Shown: positions 23,071 through 34,521 of the stretch, piece after piece
How the letters are laid out: every line of letters starts with the position of its first letter
How positions within the stretch are numbered: position 1 is the first letter of the stretch
Assembly (NCBI GenBank): GCA_019614645.1
Contig: JABWDB010000001.1
Location: 26,715,501-26,779,500 of the forward strand
Length of the DNA stretch: 64,000 nucleotides
Source: Stratiolaelaps scimitus
Lineage: Eukaryota; Arthropoda; Arachnida; Mesostigmata; Laelapidae
Direction: 5' to 3'
Position numbers and translations under genes: made by a program
Notes under the pieces: generated by a model
The model's database searches: none
Told to the model about the DNA's origin: nothing
The model's input: only the letters and a program-made list of their open reading frames with translations

Positions 23071-23786
23071 GAGAGAGAGACCCATTGGACCATCCAACAT
23101 GCGAATCGATCTGCTGAACCACTGCAGATGATTTGGGTGGAGGCGTTTAACCAAACGAACGACTACCGAACCTATATCAGGTCGGATACCAATCAATGGC
23201 TCGGATAACATTGTTTTGTGGTTGGCATGTATAAAAAAATATGCCAATGTGTTCGAGATGACGAGCGACAAGATATTGCTTCGAAAGAACGGAGTATCGA
23301 CGGATGGCATCTCGTAGAACTGAGATTGTCATTTGTCCATTAGTAGATGATGATAATAATAATAATAATAATATCACTATTATAGGAACTAAAGAATACG
23401 CTCGGCGGTGGTGAATGATAGCGGTCAACACGATTGGCGATTGAACGGCCACCGCAGACCGGCACCGCAGGGCTTGTATTCTCGTTATGATTATTATTAT
23501 TATCATAACAACGACAATGATGATTGTTTGATTGGCATTGTTGTTGTCGTCGTTGTTGCTGTGCCTGCTCCTATTGGCTGTAGAGGCTGATTAAACTACA
23601 GCAGCGTAATATTACCCATACATGTATCCGCATTCTGTGCGCGCACAAACACCAACTTCACAAGAACGAGACATCCATTTGTTAATTTTTTGATTTTCTT
23701 TGTTCGATTGTCGCCCGACGTCGATGATCGCCTATTGTTCTCGTTCCGCATCCACCACTTGCTCGATTATTTTCTTCTTTTCTTCG

Positions 23787-23787
<1 letters not shown>

Positions 23788-23818
<31 letters not shown>
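23788..23818. repeat. (TA)n microsatellite
   Basis: About 31 nt of uninterrupted AT repeats. Confidence 0.95.
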
Positions 23819-23820
<2 letters not shown>

Positions 23821-25092
23821 ATTTCCATGTTCCTATTATTTATTTATAAAAATGCGTATTTTTCTTATGATTAGTATTATGCTGTTTGCCTGTCTGCCTG
23901 TCGTTTGTTGTTGTTATTCAAGGTGTTAAGGTAAGGCCTGCCGCCCGGTTGATTATCTCTGTCGTAACCGAACATTGCCGCCCCAAGCAGCTCTTGGCTC
24001 TTCTTCGGAACAACGCAATCCCTTGACTTCGCCAGCAGAAACGCCCACCGTTCATTCGAATGCAACAACGCAACACTTATCCGCCACTAATAACACTAGG
24101 ACAAACTATATTATTATATATAGTATACGCTGAGCCCCACCATCAGCCAGCCAAAGATCCACCTTCACACGTTGATCTTTCTCACAGAGACAAACCCATC
24201 GAATGTTACGCAAACACGTGGTGCTGGTTCGCGAGCGTCAGACGAACGGGCCGATGTAGGGACCCTGGGAGGACCGAGCGTCCGAAATAGCTGGTGGACG
24301 CGTCGATAAACACGAACGCGTCGATTGTGTTTGGGTGTCTATCACTGAGTGTGCCATCTTAGAGTGACTTTGGCTGTGTTCGGTGATGATGGCAGAGGCG
24401 GCTGCAGCGGCAGTTGGTTGGCTTGCCGGTGTAGTCGACTAGAGATGAAGGCGACATGCAGACTGGGCGGCCGTTGGCTGGTATCTCCGCACCCCTTCCG
24501 TTGTTGTCTCAACGTGTTTCTGTGTGCTATTTTCTCTGTCTCGGTATCACTGTCATCGGCTAAGTGACTTCTGCAGCGGGCAAAAATGAGCTATGTCTTA
24601 TATATATATATATATGCTATTTCTCGTATTATTGTTGGACGAATCTGTGTTTTGACGCGTCTCACGTTAGTGTAAATCGAGAAGGTTTAGTGTCATCTAC
24701 GAGGGTTGATTCGATGTAGGTCGAATGACGTCGCATCCGCGTATCGTTCGTTGTTATACCTTGTGAGTTATATAGCGATTAGCAGTGCACAGAGCGCACA
24801 TTCGCTCCTGTCAAAGAACTGATTTTCAATTTCCGTTGCTTATCTTTTATGTATAATATTCTACAATATGAAGTGCTGCTTTATGTGTTGTTTCGTATCG
24901 CATTTGTCTCCGCTTGTAGATTCGAGCTCGTTTCGAGCTGGAACATAATCGCCCTATAGAGCTATCGACTGCTGTTCTTTATGTGACACAATTCTGGTAC
25001 CGAGACCTGTGACATGAGAAGCGCCAAATTAGATACCTATCTAGCTAGCGGTCTGCATAGGTTTTAATATATCATATATTTTGAAAAAAAAC

Positions 25093-25096
25093 TATA

Positions 25097-25160
<64 letters not shown>
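25093..25160. repeat. (TA)n microsatellite, about 68 nt
   Basis: The longest TA tract in the window, with one ACA interruption near 25114. An A-rich stretch precedes it. Confidence 0.97.
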
Positions 25161-25164
<4 letters not shown>

Positions 25165-25369
25165 AGAAACTCTGTTATATTCATAGAAGGGGGTCTGAGG
25201 TGGTGAGATGGCAGACCAGATCACCAACCTTCGAAAACGCTAGCCCAGGCGTGTAGGGAAGCATCCTTGCTGTGGAAAAGTTTGGACATACGCCAGGAGA
25301 CCACGTCATTGATGAGCTCAGTTCGAGCAGTAGCTTTTGGACCGTGGACAGTGTGTGTCTGCTACGCAG

Positions 25370-25590
25370 GTTGCTCGAAACACAAAGAACGCATGTATCT
25401 ATTCCGAAAATGGCGACCACACCGCCAGATGGATCAGATGGGCCAAGGGCAATTCCGAGTCAGACTAGGAGGCGGGGGGCGCACCATCAGCCCCTTCAGC
25501 AGATCGCGCGAAGACGTGCTCTCGATGTCGGGCGGTAGATTAGCATCAACCGCAGGCGGAGAGTCCGTCGCACGACGCAAAAACCAATAA
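25370..25590 (+). CDS. Weak candidate terminal exon, unknown protein
   Basis: A possible acceptor (GTGTGTCTGCTACGCAG, AG at 25368-25369) opens a phase-1 frame of about 73 codons to TAA at 25588..25590. The predicted tail is Gly/Ser/Arg-rich (VRLGGGGRTISPFSRSRED... ending VARRKNQ). Another plus frame (25272..25538) and a minus frame (25181..25420) are also open here, so coding status is very uncertain. No domain is recognised. Confidence 0.13.
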
Positions 25591-26636
25591 GCAAGCAAGC
25601 AACAATAACACGACTAACCTCACCAGCAACTAATGCTCTCGTCACACACATATATAGACAGACACATACATATTGAATAGGACAACAGGGCGAGAGGCTG
25701 ACACGAACGAGATATTAAACAGTTAGAAGCGACAGGCGTTCAGAGACAACTAAGACAACGTTGTTGTATAGCTGAGATAAGGAGACAGTGAAGGCTAGAA
25801 GGGGACTTAGCTCACCCTCGTCGTCTTTCTCTGTCGGGATAGGAGCTATGCAGAGCAACGAAGAGGCAACCATATGGGCATAATAATCTCTTTCTTTCAT
25901 TTGCTGCCTTGACTGTTTCGTTGTTTTCTACCGGCCAACGCCAATACTTTACTTTTAGACCTGGTGTATGCCCTCCTCTCTCTGTCTCTCTCTCTCTTTC
26001 TCTCTGTTTCGCCTCTTCGTTGATTCCTCTTTACCGAAAATTTTTCTATTCGTGTATGGCCTCGCGATCAACCACCAATGATGTGGATGCCCGCGAAGCC
26101 TGGACACGGGCGTCCCCGGCAAAGGGCCTCGTGAACGCGAACTCTCTCTCCCTCTGTAAACGAAGATCCAGTTAAGAACAAGCACATACGCTATGCTCTT
26201 CGCCTCGACTTGATTGGGTAGCCGTAGCCGTTGGGAAGAAGAGCGATGACGACAACGAGCGAACGAACAAACGAACTGCAGATATCCCTCATCGCATGCG
26301 TCCGTCCTGTAAGCTGTGAGGCTCGCGGTCAGCTGCATCGCTGTGAAGCGGCGGCGGTAGCAGCAACAGCAGCCAGCCAGCCAGCCCCCGCCACCACTTG
26401 CATTCCTCTAGTCGATCAGTCGATCGGGAGGGTACATCTTTACACAGACGTTCGGATCTTTACGGTGCGGACGAACGGACACGGTGCAGACGCGAATTTG
26501 CCCAATTGTTTGTGGCAGACAAGTAGCGAAAACAGTAGTAGTAGTAGTATTAGCAGTTGTTCCTGTTGTCACTGTGCGTAGCTCGCAGCTCGTAGTCGAT
26601 CCGGTATCTCGACTTAAGTCAGCAGGTCCGTAGGTT

Positions 26637-26707
26637 TTCGGGCTGACTCTCAGCCAACATTTAACGTCCACGGTACTGCCTTTAGCATTGCCTCGTAAGA
26701 TGGACCC
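26637..26707 (-). repeat. SINE body fragment (truncated)
   Basis: Matches the body of the 31.1 kb copy over about 70 nt, from CGGGCTGACT through CATTTAACGTCCACGGTAC to GCATTGCCTCGTAAGA and GGACC. The tRNA-like head is missing. Confidence 0.75.
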
Positions 26708-29197
26708 CAGCGGAAGTCAGCTGGTCCACCTCTAATTTCTGCTGCTCGCGTTTCCAGCGACGCCTCGTCTCGGATCCTCCTAAGAGGCAGGGTATACAGT
26801 ATTGTCTAGTTTATTCGCCTAGCTCACATTGTTTGCCGTTGCAAAAAACGATCCCTCTGGCTTCTAATAGACAAAAAGTTCGCCGTCCAACCCGCCGCGT
26901 CCGCCACATCGATTTTTTTTCTAAAACCTTGATTATTATTATTCAGGTTATTGGGGATCGAGAGATATCAGAAGTCCTTCCAATTGAACAGGGTTGTAGG
27001 CTCAGATAACTTGTTCAACTGCCTTCAATCTTCCCTATTGTTGGTGTGGCTGTTGTAAGTTTTTTTCGACATCGTGATTGTTGTTGTTGCCATCATCGTC
27101 GTCTTTGTTGTGTTGTTGTCATTGTCATTACAGAGACTGTCTATAGAAGAAGAACTACTACTCGGTATGGCTAGCTCGTCCCGAGATATCCTCCTCCTCC
27201 GCGCGTGTTTGTTTATAATCTTCGACTATTGTATTCTGTTGAACGGCCACGGTGACGGTTGACGTTGTTAATAATAGGATCAGAAGAATTATTGACGAGC
27301 ACGAGTGGCCGAGAGCTCATTGTTTCATCAGCGGACACCATTGTTGTTATTTGACTGAGGTTATTCCACCTCATGCGCAATTCAGCGGGCATCTTCGCTA
27401 CTTCTGCTGCGAGCATCATTGTTGTTCCTCGCATCGCCGAGATCCTATGGTTGCCCATCGCGGGCGAAATTCTAGTTCCTCTTATGCTATTATACCCGCG
27501 CTCCCTTACGACAACCACCACACCACCGCCGCCGCCACCGCATCGTTCTGCCGACCAAGAAAAAGCAATCGTGCCTCTCACTTGCATTCCCCTTTCGGCG
27601 CTCACTCCACTTTTCACTATTCACGCTATTATAATAGTATGGGCGCTCTTGCGACCTCTCCTCGGCTGTCTGGTCACAAGCCCATGATGGCTCGATATAT
27701 GTCCGACTGTGCCAAGATCGTGTCTCGACTGCCGATTAGTTGACCAGCTCGGTCTACTCTCGCGTAAGTGTGTGTGTGTGTGCCTGCGTGCGTGTACAAT
27801 AGCAGTTATTCGTGGTTCGTATTTCTGGTTGATCCGGTTGTTCGGCTGAGTCCGGGAGTGAAGCTCATTCAGGCGCACGACGATATGGCTAGCTAGACAG
27901 ACAGCGCGAGAGGCCGAGAGCGAAGGCGCATCATCTACGTTTGACTTCAGTCGTCGCTGCAATAGATTTACGTTAGTCCTCGACGAAACCGCCGGGGGAG
28001 GGCTATAGTCGGTCGGGCGTTGACACAACAAATCGTGATGCTTTCTTTCTTCGTCGAAATGATGAACAAATGCAACGGAGCTGAAAAAGGAGCACTTCGT
28101 CGGCCGAAGAATGGCCACCCTGGCCATCCATGGCCATCATCATGGGGAGTTGACTCTGGTTTTCCGCGCCCAGAATTCGTTGATGGGGCGGGAGCCCCTG
28201 GCAAATGCTAATTAGCCACTCCGCTTGCTTCGGCGTTAGCGTTATCCAATAGTGATATTCATAGTTTGGGCCCAATAGTGGTTCCTATAAATACCTATAC
28301 TACTGCGTCTACAAATGCCACCGAAAATAGGACAATGTACATGAACATTGAAATGAATCTATGTCGTGCTGTAAAATCAATGCCGCCGCCCCGCCCCCAC
28401 AATAAACACACCACAGGGATGTCTAGCGACCTCGTTAACCGGAGTAGAGTCAGACATTAATCACTCATCTTCATAGAGGCCAGCGAACCTCAGCCAGAGA
28501 CCTGATCTACAATCGCCCCTCTCTCCTCCCATTCCAGCCGGTCGATCTATAATTGATTAGTGTGTTTCGAACTAGTGTGCAGTTCCACGACAGCTAATCG
28601 AATGATCATCTTAAATGTGTTCTGGCCTGTTTCGCTGAGCCAGGACCCTCTCCTGGGCTAAAATCCTTTCGCTGAGATCACCACATGCACTTCTCTATCT
28701 CTGTTCTCAGCGCACTTTCTCTCTGTTTGCCAGCTCACTTGATTCATCCCCTTCCCCTTTGGAGTCGCCATCACGTGCTTGCTTTTCCCTTCCGTGCCTG
28801 GTCGCTTGCTCCTCGTGTTCCTGGCGCTCATCCAACCTTGCCGGCCATGTTTTCCGCCTTATCGAGCCTGCTACTGCTACCATCACTTCAACTAGCTACA
28901 ACCTGGGGTATTCTTAACTGTTCGCGATCGTGGCGACCGTAATGCTGCTCTCGTTGGCTGTTCCTGCTCCCCTCATTTGCTCGTGGCCTGCTGGCTATCC
29001 CTCGCCCAGCCGGTTTCGATGGTCGTTCGAAGAGCAGCGTCAACAACAGTAACGGCTCCGGAGAGGAGAGAAGATGGATCTGCGCTCTCAGCTTCCCTGG
29101 ACCCTTGAGAAATTTACTGTTTCTGCTGATTTTCCTTACTTCCATAAACACACATCCGCACACGAACGAAAGCTGCGTGTGCTGGTCAATGAAGGAT

Positions 29198-29221
29198 AGA
29201 GAGAGAGAGAGAGAGAGAGAG
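29198..29221. repeat. (GA)n microsatellite
   Basis: About 24 nt of GA repeats. Confidence 0.95.
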
Positions 29222-29405
29222 CGCGAGTCGTCGACAGCTCTTCTATCCTCAGCTCTAACAAATACTAGCACTAGTACACGTCGTGTCGTTGAGTTGCTGT
29301 CTGTCCTGCAGTTGCATCGCGAGCCGACATCTCTCTTACCCCTCTACGATGTCACTCAGTTTCTACTTTCTTCCGTTTACAGTACACAACCTCCGATAAC
29401 GGGAG

Positions 29406-29438
29406 TGAGAGAGAGACACAGAGAGAGAGAGAGAGAGC
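29406..29438. repeat. (GA)n microsatellite, interrupted
   Basis: GA repeats with one CACA interruption near 29416-29419. Confidence 0.93.
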
Positions 29439-31132
29439 CAAAGCGGAGAAGGTAGAGAGACATCGTAGTCACCAACTCTGCCACAATTCTATGGATGCCA
29501 AGGAGGGTCTAATGGTGGATATAGCGTCGTTAACGTTGCTAGAATGACGAACAGCGTAGCGCCGGTTGGTATTATTATATTTTATACTGCCCAAGGTGAG
29601 ACTTGCTGCGCCGAAGGGTCGCGTCATCAGCGACGGAGTTCCGTTAACGCCGTATGCTCTCGCCGGCATTCAGTCTTCTGCGCGGGAAACGATCTCAAGC
29701 GAGCTTGCTCCTCTTCTCTCACTGACGCTGCTTCTGCAGCTGCTGCTGCATCAGTCCCAAGGTACTCTCAAGATGTGGCCAACGTTGCGGTCTCTTGAGA
29801 GTTGCTTGAGGACGGAGGGTGGAGAACGTGGAACGGGGAGATGTCGAGTGCAGCACAGTTAAGTGCGCACCACTAGAAGCGTGATGAGTGCTGCGGACGG
29901 CCCAACGGCCACAGCATCCAAACAGTCGAGGGATAGTAAACGTCCCATGAAGAGGACCTGCTCTACTGCTGCTGATGCTACCGGATGATAGCGAGCGGGA
30001 CAGGCTACGCCACTGAGTCGTTGTGTGCTGCTCAAAGGAGGGTCTCGTTGGGAACACAGAGAGGAACCGTGAATCAGCCATACGACAAAGACCGCCCTAA
30101 CCTGCAATGGCGACCTGCCCCGACGAGGAACGAGCATCGTGGAGCAGCGTGTCAATGGCCATTGCTAAAAGTCGCTTTTAGTTGTCGTTGCGCAAGATGC
30201 AAACGCACTCAAGCCGGCGAGAACGGCGTCGTTGGCGCCGTTTTCCGAATCTCAATGAAGGGGTCGAATCGTCCATAGTTTTCATTATTCGTCATCATGA
30301 TTTGGCGCTTGGATTGAGTAACAGCCATGTAAATATCAATAGGGCAAGATCATCTCTTTGTTCTATGCAGATAATAATAATAATAATAATAAACTAATAA
30401 TAATAGCATATTTCGATGCAGAAGGAAAAGAAAGTATTTAATGCATCTTTCTTTGAATTGTCCTAGTTATGATATACGAATCTCCGGGCATACGTGCAAG
30501 TACAGCCCTGCCATTTGTTTTGTTTCAAGTGGATTTCAATTATTAAAGACTCTACCATCAAATATCTAGCTTCTAATTTCAGGGAAAATTTTATCAATGT
30601 TACTCTCATTAATTTTGGTATTCCTTCACCATTCATGTTTTTCTCACGAGAACTTAAACATTGCACGCTCGTCTAAGGTTAAAAGCCTATATTTCTCTCG
30701 TCTTGAAACATAATTCCAATCAATTTGAAACGGATCTGTCGGGTACTGGTGCAATTTCGAGTAAATCAGTTTCATTCATATATCTGCTGGGGGAGTAGTC
30801 TTACAGGTTGGCAATAATAGACCTTTCATTTAGAGCCAACGTAGGCTTATAGTTGAGACAGTCCCTGTTTCAATTGTTAAACATTCTTTTTCCAATGGAA
30901 GTCTGATTGTTCATATCCGTTCCCTTTTATCTGACCCAAAGCTGTAAGGCCACTTTTGCCTCCTTCGAGTATATATAGACATATTGCTCGGTTCCTGCGA
31001 ACAGCAGAGGTCGCGTGCTTAATTATTCTGTGTACTCAAATAATTTTTTAAGTTGTGGAAGCTGCCCGAAATAGCGGTGACATTTGAGACGCAATCAAAC
31101 CCACCCAGGATCAGTCATCATGGCAAAGTAAA

Positions 31133-31325
31133 TTTTCCGGGCTGACTTACAGCCAGCATTTAACGTCCACGGTACAACTGCTTTCAGCATTGCTTCGTCA
31201 GACGAACCGTTAAACGCCAAAATGAACCCTTTAAATTCAAATGGGCAAACGGTGGGGATCGAACCCGTGCACCTACGAGTGTCCTCCGGTTGCAAGGCGC
31301 AAACGAATGCGCCACGAGGCTCGAC
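31133..31325 (-). repeat. tRNA-derived SINE, most complete copy
   Basis: On the minus strand it begins at about 31325 with a tRNA-like head. The A-box-like TGGCGCATTCG (complement near 31306-31316) is followed by the B-box GGTTCGATCC (complement 31256..31265). About 120 nt of body ends with CCGTGGACGTTAAATGC and GTCAGCCCGG. The body matches fragments at 26637..26707 and 44143..44209, and head plus body match 1436..1592. Such elements depend on a LINE for mobility, and none is visible here. The 79-codon frame across it is an artefact. Confidence 0.75.
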
Positions 31326-32007
31326 TGGTATCACTCATCATGAACTCACAAAAATCTTCTGCAAAGCTTTTCTTGTATCGTGAGTGACAGGAACTAAGTT
31401 CAACCAACACGTCCAACTCACTAAAGCTCCTATTTTTGGACTCTTAAGCAAAGCGTACACTGCGATGAAAGCACTTACTGCGCTCTTTGGAAACGAATCA
31501 TTCGCTCTAGCAAAAGTGTCTTTCTTAGAGGTCGGGTAAGTTTGGTTAATTAATCATTAACACCGTTGAATCGACACAAATCGTTTTTTGGCGATTTTCT
31601 GCATAACGGTAAAGTATGTCGTACATATTATAGTAAAGTGTGAAAGCTACTTAGGTTTGTGTGTCCTATTCAAGGGTCATATGTTGATAACCGATCCAGC
31701 GGATCCCAAAATTTCGCATGCTTTGTTCCACATATGAAATATGGATAATACCAGCGGTTCATTTTTGAACAGCGGATTCAACATTTTCATGAGTACAAAA
31801 TAGAAAACCTGGGCTCATTTTCAGTAAACCCAAATACAATTGGAGTTTACTTAGCCTTATAATAATACTGGCAACAGAATTCTCCTAAATGGACGCATGG
31901 ATGGAGCCATTTTTTTCAGCGACAGCACTTGTATTTGTACCTTCAAGTACGTGCTAGATTGAGTATTGTGTCTTGACCGTTGGACAATACTGATTGCTGA
32001 ATAATAT

Positions 32008-32039
32008 ACTTATATATATATATATATATATATATATAC
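32008..32039. repeat. (TA)n microsatellite
   Basis: About 32 nt of AT repeats. Confidence 0.95.
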
Positions 32040-32180
32040 TATTGGAGTGATTAGATATAAACACTCATGTCATGAGAGATACATAATAGACTTATTTATC
32101 CCCATAAAGAAAGGATAGATTGGAATCTAAGGTTTTGAGTTTGCTCCATAGTCACACCCTGAACAAGGGCTGTGTGTGCC

Positions 32181-32401
32181 CTATCGGAGTGACGCTACCG
32201 CGCTCATTCCATGCGCAACACTTCGAAAACTGAACAATAAAGCCAATGCCGTACCCCAAGCGGGTCCTAAGAGGACCTGAAAGGATCCTGGCATCTCTGT
32301 ATCTTCAAGAGTTTCATCTTCAAGCGACGCAGCAGCAGCAGCCACTGCCATTTGTTCCAGTGTAGGAAGCGAACATCGGTATGGGTATGTGACGGTCTTG
32401 C
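32181..32401 (-). CDS. Candidate 3' exon of an unknown gene
   Basis: Minus strand. A plausible acceptor (CATCACCCTGTTGTTGAAG, AG at 32403-32402) opens a frame starting KTVTYPYRCSLPTLEQMA, then a short Ala run, an acidic stretch (SLEDETLEDTE) and a hydrophobic segment (GTALALLFSF), ending at TAG (32181..32183). Its acceptor phase (1) equals the donor phase of the candidate exon at 32902..33196, about 500 bp upstream. Together they would read ...QPMYGII-G-KTVTYPY... The family is unknown. It may be a real exon, an old pseudogene or chance. Confidence 0.28.
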
Positions 32402-32901
32402 CTTCAACAACAGGGTGATGGTTAACGGAAAACACGACAATGAGTCGTTCGCTTGTCAATGGGTCAATTTATTTGATCACAATACGAATAATATGTATCA
32501 TATTATATATTCCAAACGCATATTCAGGAAATACCTTGAAAATTATTTAGGCTGAGCGAACCAAACGCATGTTCGACACTATAGCTACTTAGTTTTTTTC
32601 GTTTTTCTAGACCTGATATTTAGAACAAACCCGCCCGCTCGAATGGCCTGACACCGATGCAAAACAGATAAGTCCTGTACAAATGATGTATCTCTATAGA
32701 CTCTACACTAATTAATTAGAACATCATATTTTGTTTTAGACAAGCTATGTCGTTCTTTATTAGGTTGAGGTATCACTGCATTATGAGCCCCATCTAAAAA
32801 AAATGTTTCACCACATCGTTCCTAGGTCGCCGTGGATAGGTCACGTGATCCGCTTCACGTTTGCCAGGCTGACTCATGCGAGCCAATGATCGCATCCTCA
32901 C

Positions 32902-33196
32902 CTATTATCCCATACATTGGCTGCGTCGAAGCATCGAGATATTTCGAGATATCGGCCTGGAAGGTCGGCCCCGTGAAGTCTGCCACACCATAGGCGGCGT
33001 ATCTGGATAGGCCACCCGTCATTGTTGCGACATGCTCGTGTCGTAAAGTGTCTACCAAAGGACGGCTCGAGAAATTCCACCCCCAATCATATTTTTGATT
33101 CGGCCAGCCCGTAAAGGTTATTGTCGAGATGGATGATATTTCGCGTAGTGTACAAATATGTGCAAAGCAAATTATCGGGTAAACTCGCGTCAGCAA
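32902..33196 (-). CDS. Candidate internal exon of an unknown gene
   Basis: Minus strand. The open frame includes TFTGWPNQKYDWGWNFSS, GGLSRYAAYGVADFTG and YLDASTQPMYGII. It ends at a good donor, TAATAG|GTGAGG (GT at 32901-32900), in phase 1. No ATG occurs in the first part, so it would be an internal exon, or the N-terminus lies further upstream (to 33214 at most before an in-frame TAA). The acceptor is unclear; AG at about 33186 or 33213 could serve. The residue composition is protein-like, rich in aromatics and Gly, but I recognise no family. Confidence 0.28.
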
Positions 33197-34310
33197 CGAG
33201 CATGTATAAGGGTGTGCTTAGCCGCGTCATATGCACAGATCGAGGGGGAAAAATGTACCTGGTGTTTATTAATTATAGTGCAATCAGCAATTAGCCGCCG
33301 CATCTATGCAAAATGGTACATTTGGCTAACACGTCAGACGTTGTAGATTTGAGGTTGGATTTTTTATTCGCCACCGCGATAGAATCTGTGTTCCGCCAGG
33401 GACGACATTGCTAACAACAACCATATGCTGCCGGTTTTTGATAAGATTCCCTTTTAACGTCCGAAAATAGAGTGGAAGACCTGTAACGCGGCCATGTGGT
33501 GAGAACCTTTTTTACCGGCGAGTGCCAAAATACCATTTCTTTCCACGTGGAACATCGTAGAGCTTTATCTCGTTCCTAATTCCTTATTGAGTATAGATAA
33601 ACCTTCCGCATACCTTAGGCAATGTATATACTATACTGTAGGGGAATCTTCCTTATACTTTGGTCGACGATGGAAATAATCGATTCAGAGAATGCTCATC
33701 TCAGTATTCACGATACGCCTAGGATTGTTGTGCTATTGTTGTACTGGAATGGTTTGTAAAACCAGATTTGCTAGACCGAATCCAGAACCACGAAATAAAC
33801 GCAAAGAACGCATGTCCATAAACACAAGTTTTATGTGCTAAACAAAAGCCTGTGTTTGGGTGTGTGAGTGTGTGTGAGTGTATTAATAAATTTAACGTGA
33901 AAAAAATAAATCAACATCTTCGGCTATCTTTCATTAGTGAGGTCAACGAAGCCATCGATCGATCTGAGTACAGCTCTCGATTCCGTTCTTACTCGACCAA
34001 AAAAGGCGCGTTTGCGCTAGGCGCGGACGCAGCCGGTCTAACGGATTACGGAGGATTGCTGTGCAGCTTCGTTTGCTGTGTACACGATTCGATCGATCCT
34101 ACTGGCGGGATAGGCCACAGGACACAGCAGCCTGTAGCCAGAACAATCACAGCCGGCAGGCTTTCTACACTCGCAAGTGAGGATCGAGGTCTGAGGTAGC
34201 TCACCACTAACTAACAGCAGTGGCCCTTTCGGTCGCCTCATCTCCGTCGTCCGAGTGGCTTCTGACGGCTTCAGCAGATCCTAATCTGCTCTGCCACCGC
34301 CACCCTGATC

Positions 34311-34350
34311 GTCGTTGTTGTTGTTGTTGTCGTCGTCGTCGTCGTTGCCG
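34311..34350. repeat. GTT/GTC triplet run
   Basis: GTTGTTGTTGTTGTTGTC grading into CGT/GTC triplets. Confidence 0.9.
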
Positions 34351-34492
34351 CTTCTGCCGTTTGCTCCGTGTCTCTCTCTATGCGCGCATCGCTGGCTGGC
34401 TGGCCAACCGATCGACCGGCCTATAGTTGTCGTTCACTCGATCGGGCCGTGCTGAGATGGCCACATCGGGAGCATGATCGCAGAAGTGGCAA

Positions 34493-34521
34493 TGACGACG
34501 ACGACGACGACGACAGCGACG
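34493..34521. repeat. (GAC)n triplet run
   Basis: About nine GAC/ACG triplets with one AGC interruption. Translates as poly-Thr or poly-Asp. Confidence 0.9.

Larger units (their letters stand above)
21125..26636. other. Intergenic, microsatellite-rich
   Basis: No secure gene. It contains GTT/GCC repeats (about 21561-21604), GA runs (21802-21815), and TA tracts at 22726-22745, 23025..23068, 23788..23818, 24600-24616 and 25093..25160. ATT/ATA triplet runs lie near 23340-23372 and 23491-23504. One weak exon-like frame (25370..25590) is listed separately. Confidence 0.45.
26708..31132. other. Intergenic, no supported gene
   Basis: Overlapping short frames at 27.2-28.2 kb and 29.5-30.3 kb occur on both strands without domain or splice support. 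GA tracts lie at 29198..29221 and 29406..29438, and an ATA triplet run at 30370-30392. From about 30400 to 31000 the DNA is AT-rich and featureless. Confidence 0.45.

Noticed and set aside
23852..23929. Signal-peptide-like short frame MRIFLMISIMLFACL
   Set aside because: Only 25 residues before the stop. The strong donor nearby lies after the stop codon, so no exon model works without a weaker GT.
24698..24720. mariner-end-like TACGAGGGTTGATTC
   Set aside because: No transposase remains and no inverted partner nearby. A 15-base resemblance alone is too weak.
31095..31334. 79-codon minus open frame
   Set aside because: It is the translation of the SINE copy, not a gene.
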